Shown: piece by piece, positions 26,091 to 38,400 of the stretch
Numbering within the stretch: position 1 is the stretch's first letter
Layout: each line of letters begins with the position of its first letter
Origin: Daphnia carinata
Taxonomy: Eukaryota > Arthropoda > Branchiopoda > Diplostraca > Daphniidae
Assembly (NCBI RefSeq): GCF_022539665.2
Contig: NC_081337.1
Location: 4,192,679 to 4,256,678 of the forward strand
Direction of reading: 5' to 3'
Length of the DNA: 64,000 nt
Program-made: the position numbers and the translations under genes
The notes under the pieces: generated by a model
The model's input: only the letters and a program-made list of their open reading frames with translations
Told to the model about the DNA's origin: nothing
Databases searched by the model: none

Positions 26091-29000
26091 TCATTTGGAA
26101 TCGTCCTGATCCATCGGCTCTTGCGACAGCTCCCTGGAGGACGACCTACCTCCCCCGCAAAATTCCAAAACGTTTTAAAATGAGCAATTTTTCATTTTTC
26201 AATTATATATATAAAAAAATAAATAAATAAATAAATCATTTAACTCACGCAATGCTTTTGCTGCTATCTGTCCGGCAGACCGATAGGCCGGCCATAGCTG
26301 ACAGCGTTTCGCTGTCTTCTCCGCCTTCCAGCGATCCGCATCCATTGCTGTAACGACGTGTCCGTCCGACTCCCTCCACTTCGTAGGCCGACAAAGCGGC
26401 CGAGTAGGCGTAGCGTTTGATGGTCGGCCAGTGAGGTTGCTGCGCGAGCACAAGCACAAAAACAAAAAAAAAACAAAAAAAAACGCGTGAGAATAGGAAC
26501 GATATGGAAGAAGAGTTTTTTTTTTTTTTTTTTTTTCTAACCTGGATGGAGATGACTTTATGAAGAGAATCGATGGCATTTTGACATGGCCGCCTGGCGA
26601 GCTCTTCTTGCCGTATGGGTACCGGTTCGTCGCCTAGTAACGCTCGGACGCACTCGTGCGAGGCGTCGCAGATGGCTGGTAAATCATAACCGCCTTCCAG
26701 AGCCATCACAAGCTTACCACCGGCCAACTCCATCAGCTGTCGCGTCATGTACCCGAAACAAGCGGCCGACACTTGGTAGCCGCCCAGCGGAGATGGGTGG
26801 CCCGTAGCAGCATCGAAACCGGCCGACACCAAGACGATTTCTGGGTCGAAATCCTATAGAAAATAAAGAAAACTTCAACGTTAGCGAAAACAATTCCGAG
26901 TTACATTTGATTCCTTTTCTGTTTACTTGAGCAATTGGCATGACGAGGGCTCGGAACGCGGCCAAATATTCCGCATCTCCCAACGGCGGATTGAGTCCAC
27001 CTGACCAGGCGATATTAACGTTGAAACCAATTCCGTCATCGGATCCGCACTGTCGTCGTCGTCGTCAAGACAACGATGCAAGTCGTCGCAAAATCAAAGA
27101 GAAAAAAAAAACAAAAAAAAAAACAAACAAAACAGATATAAATAATAATAATTTAGATTGACGTATATGAAGACGGGCGAGCTCGACTTGTACCTCCAAA
27201 GGGTTGCCAGTACCCGGGAAAAAATGGCCGTCGTCGTGGCGATGGATGGAAATGTACAAGACGCGGGGATCGTCGTAAAAGATTTGCTGGGTTCCATTAC
27301 CGTGATGGACGTCCTAAAAATACACATCAACACACAAACATTTAATATCAGGGGAAAAAAAAAAAAAAAAAAAATGAAAATGGAAAAGAGAGCGACTAAT
27401 ATCGCAATGCTAGGCAATGTTGTTTTAATTGCAGAAAAAAAAAAAAAAAAAAAAAATAAAATAAAATAAAAATAAAAAACGTTACCCAGTCGACGATGAG
27501 GATGCGCTCCAGTTTGTGCCTGAGTCTGAGCTGTTTGGCCGCTATGGCGACCGAATTAAAGAAGCAAAATCCCATGGCTTGTTGAGCTTCCGCATGATGG
27601 CCCGGCGGTCGAACGATGGCGAAACCGTTCTTAATCTCGCCCATGGCAGCTGTCCAAAAAAAAAAAAAAAAATAAAATAAAATAGATATTCATTTAAGAT
27701 GAACTTCATCTCAATCCTCTTATATATATATATATATTTATTTTTTTTTTTCTCTTAAATTCTCTGATTTATTTGATGATTTATTTATTTATTTAAAAGT
27801 GGAAATTACCCTTAAAGGCTAGGTCGATAACGCAGCCGGCGGCCATTCGGGCGGCGGACGGCGTGTGGATATCATTCCAGGTCGTGTCGGAATCGACGCC
27901 AATGCCGCCGCATGGTAACATGACGAAATTCTTCATGGGCAATTCGGCAAAACGGTTGACGTCCACTTTGGGACGGTGCATGGGTTCGGTGCCAAAGAGC
28001 ATCGTGTAGACTTCAGAGTGAACCGACTGGAGCTCTTCGGCTGTTGCCTTGCGGGAACGGAGTCGCAGGCAACGGTGGACCACGCCCGTTTCTTGCAGAC
28101 GGGCCCAGATGCTCTGCAAACGTCCGCCGTGCTCCGGGTGGGCGCTGTTACTTCCACACATGCACTGGTGTCGCAACATGAGGCCGTCGTAGGCTAACGC
28201 CGTGCTGGTACTGCCCGGCTTAGCGCCTCCAGCCGAAGGGCCCCATCCAGCGGCGGCCAATGTCATCGGCACAACGGCCGTGCCACCTTCAGCCGCAGAC
28301 GGGCCACCTCCAGGCGGATCGAGCGATACCAAAGGGCTGGAAAACGCTCGCGATAACGGCCGGGCAACGTGATGGCCTCGCGGAGCAAAAGCCGAACCTG
28401 TAAAATCAAATCATTTTTAAGTCATTCCAAATTTAATTTCAAAAAAAAAAAAAAATGAATTTCAAAAATAAATTATGCGAGACCTGAACTGGCGTGTAGG
28501 GACGTTCTTGAGCTGGACGAGCGCACCTGGAGGGGTGACAAGCCATCACGGGACGAGTGACGATCGCTGTCCGATTCCTCCTCTAATTTATGCTCCGTCA
28601 AGTCGATGATTTCAGGTAAAGGAGTGCCGCGATCGCGTGACATTTCTCGAGCAACGGCCGCTTCCGTCTCTTCTTCGACATTTTCCACTTGGCTTCGACT
28701 GCCCGCCCTGGTCAGCACCGTCTGCCGGATATGCTAATAGATTTTTGTTTCAAACATAAATTGGATTAAAAATAATGTAAATTTCGTATATATGAATTTT
28801 TTTTTTTTTTTTTTAAACGCGCATTGGTACAAAATGAATGATTACCTGTTTGAGCAAATTGTGTTGATGTTGTTGTTCGTAGATTTGACGTTCGCGGACG
28901 TACTGATCGAATTGCTGCTGCGTCAACGGCACGGACGGCACGACTCCGTGCGGCGCTCCTTGCAACAGCGGATGGCCAAGGGGTAGGGGAGCCGATTGCG

Positions 29001-29342
29001 TCCGGCCCAGTGGACGCATCCCCGATTTGTTCAGTCTTGCCTGCGCCACCTTTTGACCAAAACCCGCAATAATAAATCATTAGGGAAAAAAAATACAATA
29101 AAAAAAAAAAAACAAAGCATTTTCAACTGTACTTAAAATCAAATAAAAACAAAATGAATAAAACATGACCCTACATTGTGTGTCGAATCTCACAACGCCA
29201 TAAAAGGGGGCCGGGACGATATTTTTTTTTTTTTGTTTTTTTTGTTTCTTTCAATGAGCTAGTTATTACATGTAATCGGATCGCCAACTTCTTAAATTGT
29301 GTTGACGGCAAAATGCACACGTACATTTATAAATAAATAAAA

Positions 29343-29373
<31 letters not shown>

Positions 29374-29903
29374 GGCCAGCCAGAAAAAAAAAATAAAAAA
29401 AATAAATAAAAAGAGAAGAGGGTCAAGTCAACGACGCTGCGTCGATGCCAAACAGAACCCCTTGGCCCGAACGGATCCACGAACTATATTGGGCTTTTCA
29501 TTTGGACAAGGACGACGGACATTTGAAACTGGCTTTTGCTTTTTCTTAGGAGATCGACACCTCGAGAGACTCCCCCCCCCCCCTCTTTCTTTTTCCTTTA
29601 CAAACATATTTCTCGTACGATATTTTCATTACGCAGTTTGAATTGCGCTCTTCTTTATTTTATTTTATGTTTTTTTTTTTATTCCCCTGGCTTCAAAGCT
29701 GTTGCCCAGCAATTCTCCCCCAATTTTGTTATGTCCGCACACCGGGGAAGCGAACGAAGCCCGGGAGTCTTTCACGTTACACGTACGCCAGCGAATAAAA
29801 AAAAAATAATAATAAAAAAAAAAAAACAAGTACGGGAGAAAGCGCCATTTTTAAACGATCGGCACACACTGGAACTCTTTCCGCATTTCTCCCAAGTAAC
29901 AAG

Positions 29904-29939
<36 letters not shown>

Positions 29940-32900
29940 TCCTCCATGGCCACATACTTTTGCGGTTCTTCGCATCGTTCACGTTAACCATAAAAATCAA
30001 ATGAAATTCAAATTGAAAAAAAAACTAAATATTCAGAAAAGTAATTAAAGTAAATCAATAAAACGTTATTGGGTCTCTTTTTTCTAGTTGCTAGGCAACG
30101 TGTGAATAATAATAAAAAAAAAGATACCGACCACAATCAATCGATTATCGATTTGTTCGATAACAAATCGCGCAGAAATAATAGAGACGTACTTGAGCGT
30201 CGGTGATGGGCGCACCGCCGTTGTAGAGTCCGCTCATCAGAACGTGAGTGTGATGGCCGGCCTGTTCCAGCAACTGCATCTGCTTTTGAATGTAACCGGG
30301 CGATTCGGGACCGCCGCCGCCACCACCACCACCACCACCACCTCCTCCTCCTCCTCCGCCGGATGCGTAATCGCCTCCGCCGGAATCGGGTGGGGGCGGC
30401 GGGGGAAAGAAAGGTGAAGCGGATGACATGAGCAGGTGGTGATGTTGATGGTGCGGATGAGCGTGGTGGTGTTGAGGTTGCGGCGGCTGGTACAGCGTGT
30501 GATGACTGCCTCCTGTTGCGGGCAGGCCCATGCGCACAGAGAAGGCCGCGCGCATGTCCACCACCTCGCTGACCATGGCCAATCCGGGAGGTTCCTATCA
30601 TTTTTTTTTTTTTTTTAATAGGCATTTAAAAACAAAATAAATAAATACACATAAATCACATCAAATAATGGCGACTGCTCCAGCCAATTCGAATTCCAAT
30701 TTTTTTTTTTTTTATGAGCTGCACTTGATGAATGGGAGAAAACATAAAAAAAAATAAAATAAATAAAAGATGAATAATTACGGCAGCGTGATGGTTGGCC
30801 ATCGCTGGCCGGCCCAGAGATATGTTGGGTAGAGAAGGGCTAGTGTAGAGCGTCAGATCCGAAATGCTTCCCTGGCCGTGACTGGCCATCAGGTGGTACT
30901 GAGACGGACTGGTCTCCTGTAATTCAATTGAAATACAAAAAGACTTTTCAATATTAAAAAAAAAAATTAAATATAAATTTCAGTTAAAAAAAAAATGAAT
31001 TATTAATGGACCTCAGGTACAGGCACTACCCCTGATGAAGGATGTTGAGAGCCAAGCGGAGATCCAGCACCGGAAGGCGATTCCGGAGTGCTTCCGCCCG
31101 TCTCTTGACCTACAAAAAAAAACAAATAAAACATTTCAAGTAAAAACATAAAAAAAAAAAATAATAATAATAATAATCTAAATGCAAAAATTTCAAGAGG
31201 AAAATTAAAATAAACAATCAAAGGAGTTAGAACTTTATCGAATATCACAAGATGCGTGTTAATCAAATTTCGTTTCAAAATGTAACGATTTACTTGTCAG
31301 ATGCGCCATCCGCTTGGCGGCGGCCATGGCCAGAGAAGAGGAGTGGGCAGGTGGCGGGGGTTGACGGTGGTGGAGGTGCACGGGCGGAGGTGGCGGCAAG
31401 TGATGATGGCCCGGCAGGGCCGGCCCGCTGCCTCCGGAGAGATGATGTTGCGGACCACCACCGCCGCCCCTCCGCCGAGCCACCAACGGACTGCAGTTGC
31501 GACGCTCGACGGCCCCGCGTGGTTTGTACCGCATTTTGAGCAGGTTGGGTTCCGACGCTGTTGGTCGTGTTCAGGACACGGGACACAACATGCCAAAAAT
31601 CGATCGATTATCATGCGGTTATACAATTCATTTAAAAAAAATTTTTTTTTTTTTTTTTTTTTTTACATTAATTAATTATTATTATTTGAAATTCTACGCC
31701 ATGCTTTTGTCAGGCTCAAAAACATACGCAAACATGGGAAAAAAAAAAAAAAAAAAAAAAAAAAAATGATGCGGATGATGAGGACCTTACCGGTTTTGCG
31801 GAGTGGGAAATCGTCGTCGAAATTGCCAGGAAGGAGCGGATGGCGATAGGGATGAGGATGAACAATGCCGCTGGATGAGGATGACGAACACGACGAGCTG
31901 GCGCCGCCGACGCCGTTGCTGCTGCCGATGCCGCTGCCCGTTGAGCCCAATCCGCTGGATAATTGCGACGTCGATCCTTTGTTGTTGGCGCATCCGTGGC
32001 CGGCAGGCAAAGTGGGCACAGCTCCCGTCCTGCATTTTCCCACCATTTTGTTATTATTATTGTTTTGTTTTATTTTTTTTTTTTCAACAAAAAAAAAAAA
32101 GAAAAAGAAAAAGACAACGGATGAAAGTTTTGAAAAGAAAGTCCGTTCTCTCAGGTGAGACGGCCTTCCTCTTCTTCTTTTCACTGGTGCTGCTCCATTA
32201 ATTTCAAATGCTTCTTTCTTTGTGTGCGTGTTTCTCTTCTTCTTTTTTTTTTTTTTTTTTTTTCCCTTAGCGCATTACATTTTTTTTTTTTTTTTTATTA
32301 TTTGAAAATATATCAGTTTTTAATTACCACGCTCGATACGGAGCTGAAGAGGAGCTGGGCGTGTTGGCAGTTCCGTTGCCGGCTGCGGCGGCCGCTGCAG
32401 CAGCTTCTCTCTGCTTCTTATTCAACACGAATTCCTGTTCCAAAAAAAAAAAATAATAATAATAATAATAACCAATAAAACACCGTGTCTTTTAAAAAAA
32501 AAAAAAAAATTCATTCAGTTGCAGACGTAAAGTGGATGAGGAAGTCGTGGTTAAAAGAGGGGAGAGAAAACGGCCCAGTTCATTTACAAACCAGAAGAAC
32601 AAACAAAAAAAAAAAAAAAAAAAAATAGGTCGATTCCAAATTGGGGAGGAGGGGTTAGCTGTAAGTTGCGAATAATCACTACACCGTAACGGGTGTAGGA
32701 AAACAAAAAATGGGGCCAAAAAAAAAAAAAAAAAAAAAAAGACGAGGCAAACACGCATTCTTTATTAGTCACCATCCCCCCCCCCATCTTTTACGACACG
32801 CGTCGCCCCATATCGTCCCCTTAAAAAGGCCCCCCCCCCCTTCGCTTTGCCCGTTCGTTGTGTTCGCATCGAGGAATTTGTGTTGCCTAGCGGGGAGGAG

Positions 32901-33915
32901 GGCGATGACGTCAATGTTTCATAAGAAAAAAGAAAAGAAAAGAACATTGTCCTTTTAAAAAGAAAAAAATTAGGGAGGACATAAAAAAAAAAAAAAAAAA
33001 AAAGCGAAGGTAATTCATCCGCCTTGTTCCAGTAGAGTGGAACCATTTTTCGCGCACAACAAAGACGAACCTGGAGTTTTTGTTTCACTTCGGAAGAAGC
33101 GACGGCGCTCTGCTCACGTTTCTCCTTGTTCTTCAGCGCCAACAGGCGCTCCTTCTCGTGACGTTCGCGTTCCAGCCGAGCTTCTTCTTCAGCTTTTTTC
33201 TTCTGTTCCAGGAATTCCTGCCGCGTTCGTTAAAGAATCAAAATAAATAAATAAATACAAATGGAAAAGTATTAAAATTGTGCGCAATGGACAACGAACG
33301 AGAAAATGAAACCAAGTTCAATGACGTCGGCGACACTCACCTGTAATTGTTTTTCATGTTGCTGGGCCAGCTGTTGTTGCTGAACTTGGTACTGCTGCAG
33401 GAGAATTTGTTGCTGCAGGTGTTGCTGCTGCTTGAGCTGAATGGAAAGAAGCGTCGAGGGAGATACCGACCGCCAGGGGTACCACCCGATTACGAAAACA
33501 CACACGCAGAGACGCACCACGGCCGTTGTCCAATCACATCGTCGAATCAAAAAAGGGCAAAAAGGAAAAAGAGAGAAAAGAAACAAAAGAACAACCAATC
33601 AGGAACAGTGACAAATGCTACACACATTTTTTTTATTTTATTTTAAAACTTATAAATCCAGCGCCCCCCCCCTTTTTAAAGTGTCTCCCGATCTTAGCCA
33701 TTTTTCTTTTCTACAGTCCCCCCCCCAAAAAAAAAAAAAAAAAAATAAAGAATATTGCAAAAAATAAAAAGCACGTTCCTCTTGTGCGTGTCACGTAGTG
33801 TCACACACACACACACACACACACACAAAATCCGGGGTAAAGGCTATAAATTTAGTTGGCCCGTCTTGTTTCTTAACGGGCAAAAAAAAAAAAAAAAGGG
33901 CCGTTGCTGAAATTG

Positions 33916-33947
<32 letters not shown>

Positions 33948-35155
33948 GACTATCTTTCTATTTGAGATAGCCGAGAAAATGGGTCTTGCCATTGTCCGGC
34001 TCGTGTGAGTCCCGTCCATTTCTTTTACCTTTTTAAGTATATATATATATATATATATTTTTGTGTGTGTCCGTTGGCGATATGACAACGGACAAAAAAT
34101 GCGCAAGAATGCGAGCCGCTACTCACCTGCAAAATTTGTTGCTGGAGAGCCGCCTGTTCCCGGTAGTTGGGCAGGTTGTTGTTGTTGTTGTTGTTGGCAC
34201 CCGGAGCAGAAGCAGCAGCGGCGGCCGACGAGCCGGAAGAGGAGCCGACAACCGGACCGCCGACCAATTCAGGCCGCCGGTGCGACGCCACAAAGGAACT
34301 GCTTAGCGGTGATGCCGAATTCATATCTAAAACGATGAGGGGGAATGAAAAATAAGTGTATCGAACAGAAAACAACAGATGCGCGATTAGGATTTGTTTC
34401 AATACATCCAAGTCAGGTAACTCAGCAACATATTGCAGCATTGCCAGAAAAATAGGAATACAATTTTCGGAAAAAAAAACAAATAAATACATGGAACTAA
34501 AAATGCAAGTCACTAACGACATTGCATCATCAGCGAATATGTTTTGAATAAAGAAAATGAAATTTAATTTTACAAAAAAAAAAAAAAAAATTGATCGCAT
34601 AATGTCCATTCCGATTGCGCAACAGCCTACGTGGGGCGAACCAACCAATGACGTGGCACCGATAATTTATTAGGCCCGATATGCCAATAATAAAAAAAAA
34701 ACTCGCCATCTTTTGTTTACACACAGCATGTGCTTGAAAATGTAATCACGAAAACTCGGCCGCTCAGGTACAGAGTTTTAATTTAAATAAAAAAAAAAAA
34801 AAAAACGGACACGTGGCGGGAAAAAGGTCGATTCAAATTAACGTGGGCTTCCTGCTACTCATTTCCAAATGCATGCATAAACAAAAGAAGGAGGAGAAGC
34901 AGAAGAAGAAAAGAGGCGAACGAACTGATTGCCGAAATGCTTCGGGAAAAGTTGACCTTTCGCACAACACACGACAACAACAACAACAAATAACAACAAC
35001 AGAAAGAGTGTTGTCTTGTTTCTCTGCCTCTCTCTCTCTCTCTCTTTTCGGCAGGGGTCATTGGCAGAGCATTGGCCTCACCTTGACGTCACAACACACA
35101 CGAAGAGTTGCGTGCCGTTCCCTTAAAAGGCGACTAGCCGTCGTTTTTCGCAGAA

Positions 35156-35196
<41 letters not shown>

Positions 35197-35375
35197 AGAA
35201 CGAACCAAAAAACCCCAAACGAATCCCCCCCAAAAAATAAAAATGATTGGATTACAAACAAACCGCACTGCCGATTAAAAAAATAAAAACCTTTTCGAAT
35301 TTCGTGTCCCGTTTTAAATTTTGAATCGTTTCTTTCTTCGTGGAACATAATAATAAAATAAAATAGGGCTGATTT

Positions 35376-35412
<37 letters not shown>

Positions 35413-38400
35413 ACGAAAAAAATAAATCGTTTTAAGGGAAAATCATTTTGCCCATAGGAAAAAGAAAAACCAGTTTGGAATTTTTGAAAAATTCGGTTCT
35501 TTTTTTTAAAGCCGCGAGGGAAATTCGAAAAGGTATAGTAGTTTATTTATTAAACTTTTTTTTTTCTATCCAGATTTCTTTCCTTATCATCTAATTCTTA
35601 TTTTAAATTTTCCAAAATGAAAAGGAAAAAAAAAGAAAAAAAAAAGATGGAAACGAACGAACGAACGAACGAAACAAAAAAAAAGGGGGGGGGGACTGTT
35701 TTGGAAGAAAAACGAGACACGCTCCAGAACGATTTGAAACGACACTCGTATTTCGACCGCCAGTTCCAAGGCCGCAATATTTAGTCTATAGTTGGGGATG
35801 CGTCACACACACACACACAAGAAAAAAAACGAGCCACTCGTCATCAACAGCGTTCATATTTTTCTCGCTACATTACACGCACACAAAACTTAAAACGAAT
35901 TCAAAAAATCTCAAATTTCAATGTCATCACCGAAATTAAAAAAAAAAAAAAAAAAGAACGTTGGGAAAAAAAAAAAATTGTTACGCAAGACCTTCCATTA
36001 AATAACAATAATAAAAAAAAAAATTATAGAGAGAACCTGTAGGCCTGAAGCAAACACTGTCGTAACGTGAACGCATAAAAAAGAAAAAAAGAGAGGCATG
36101 GAAATGGTGTGTGTGTGTGTGTGTGTGTGTGTCTGTGTGTGCGTTCGACGTTAAAAAATAGATGAGGCGTCAAGGTCGAACCGGGACGTTTTGTTGGCAT
36201 GGGATTCGGCTGTGTGAGTCGATTTTTTGAAATTTTATTTTTATTTTAACTATTTATTTATTTCGTCGGGCACTTCGTTACGTTCGCACGCAGTGATAAC
36301 CCGCCGCCATCACGATTCTCTCGCTACCCTCCCCCCCCCCCTTCTCAACTTAAGAAAACTGCACACGGGAGTTTTGCAGGTGAAATGAAATCTGAAGAAA
36401 GATGACGTCAAAAAAAGAATTAAAAAAAAAAAAAAAACCACTTCTGTTTTTTGTGTTTTTTTTTTTTTTCTTTTTCCCTTTTGATTTTGGTGACACTCGA
36501 AACCGGTTCGGACAGAAGAAAAACAAAACAAAAATGGAAACAAAAACAACGACGGAAATAGAAAGTCAATGAAACATCTTTTTTTTTTGTTTTTTGTTTT
36601 TTCATTGGATTCACACGCACCTTTTCCTTTTTTTCACACACACTCGCACACTCACGGCTCATGAACTCGAGAAGAAGAAGAAGAAGACACACACACACAC
36701 ACAAATGTACACAACAAACCAGCCAGTTTTTTTTTGTGTGTGTGTGTGTTTTTCTTTCGAATCAAAAAGCAACTTGTTCTTCTTCTTCTCACACAAGGTT
36801 TTTGGGTTGGAATCCACACAGCGGATGAGAAACGTCGGTGTTCGTAGAAGGAAGGATACTCAATTGGCACGGTATCATTTGGACCCAAATGGCCACCATA
36901 ATCCCGGAATTCTCTTTTCTTCTTTTTTGCTTTCTCTTTAAAAAGGTGGGAAAGAAATCGTCGCACAACGAACTTTTTTTTTCTCGACAAAACTCAACTT
37001 TTCAAAACGAAAAATACGCCACTTTTGTTATCTTCGGTCCGAAGTTACGTCGCGATTTTACACAACTAGTTACAAGAGGCGAAGAACACAACACAACACA
37101 ACACACACACACACACACAAATCAAATTACTCTTTTCTTTTTTTTGTTTTTGTTTTTTGTTTTTTAAGTTTTTGTTTTTTTGTTGTTTTGTTTTGTTGTA
37201 ATTTGTAGTTGGAGTGGCCGGCGCGCGACTCTACCGTCCAGCTCGCCAACGCTATCTGGCCCGATCCCACCACCAGTCGCTCGGTTTCTCCCAGTCCCCG
37301 CCCCGTCGCTACGTCTCTCGGGGCTATATCCTTACGCCATATCAACACACACGCAACCTACAGTCGTATATACAAAGTATATAAATACAAGATTTCCGTT
37401 TCGTTTTCGTTTCTTTTTTTTTTTTTTTTTTTTTTTCTACTTTTTTTTTCCGTCATTTTCAGAAATAAAGAGCGGTTGCAACGCCATCTAGCGATAGTTG
37501 ATAGTAGTTTAATGATAAGGAGCCACGCATGACGTCACGGCCGTAATCTTAAAAACAAGAAATGAATTTTTAAAAATTGGAAAAAAAAAATAAACTACGT
37601 CTGGGAAATTGATTGCATAACAGTGTGACTTTTGAGTTTGCTTCAAGTGTTCGCAGGAAAGGAAAAAAGGAATTTTGAATACGTTTACGCTTTCGTACAC
37701 AAAGTACACGAAGTGTACGCCCTACTCGAATAATTCCATTTTCCAAATAAATAATCATAATAAAAATAAAAAGCCTGATGCGTCATGATAAAACTCTTTT
37801 GTCTCGTCCATTTGATAAATCGGTAGGCCTAAGATTATATCGTACATAAAAATAAGGAGAAGTGGGGTAGGAGATTGGAAATGCGCAAAGCTAACGGAAA
37901 AAAAAAACAAAAAAACAATTGTGAAACGCTGTCGACGTGTATCGATGACGACACGGCCGATGAAGAAAAACGCTATCCAACCAGCAATTTCTTTGTCAAT
38001 TTCCAAAAAAAAAAACAAAAAAAAAAAACATTTGAAGTGGTTCGATAGGAAGCGGAGGGCGCGCGCGCGCGCGCGCCCATAGCCAGGTGAGTTTGATAAC
38101 GACGTCACGTGGCAAGGGGTGGTTGGGCGGAGATTTTATGAAAAAAAAAGAGAACGATCGAGGAAGTGGCGGGATAAAAGGGAAAACGAGCAAAACAGGG
38201 CCGGATGGTGGAGCGCGGGCGTGCTGTTTGAGAATCCCAAAATAGAACGGGCGGCGGATCGATATAGCAACTTGCAAGCAGCAAGCGCCGCATTGGATGC
38301 GAACGCAAAAAATAAAAAGAATTTTAGGAAGAAGGAAGATTTAAAAAAAAAAAAAAAAAAAAAAAAATTATAGAAAAGCGCTAAAGTGCGTGAAACACAG

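Noticed and set aside
31290-31680. Overlapping long frames on both strands around the HDAC4 exon 31557-31294
   Set aside because: They are shadows of one GC-rich, His/Pro/Gly-rich HDAC4 exon. Only the frame continuing [10 protein letters not shown] is real.
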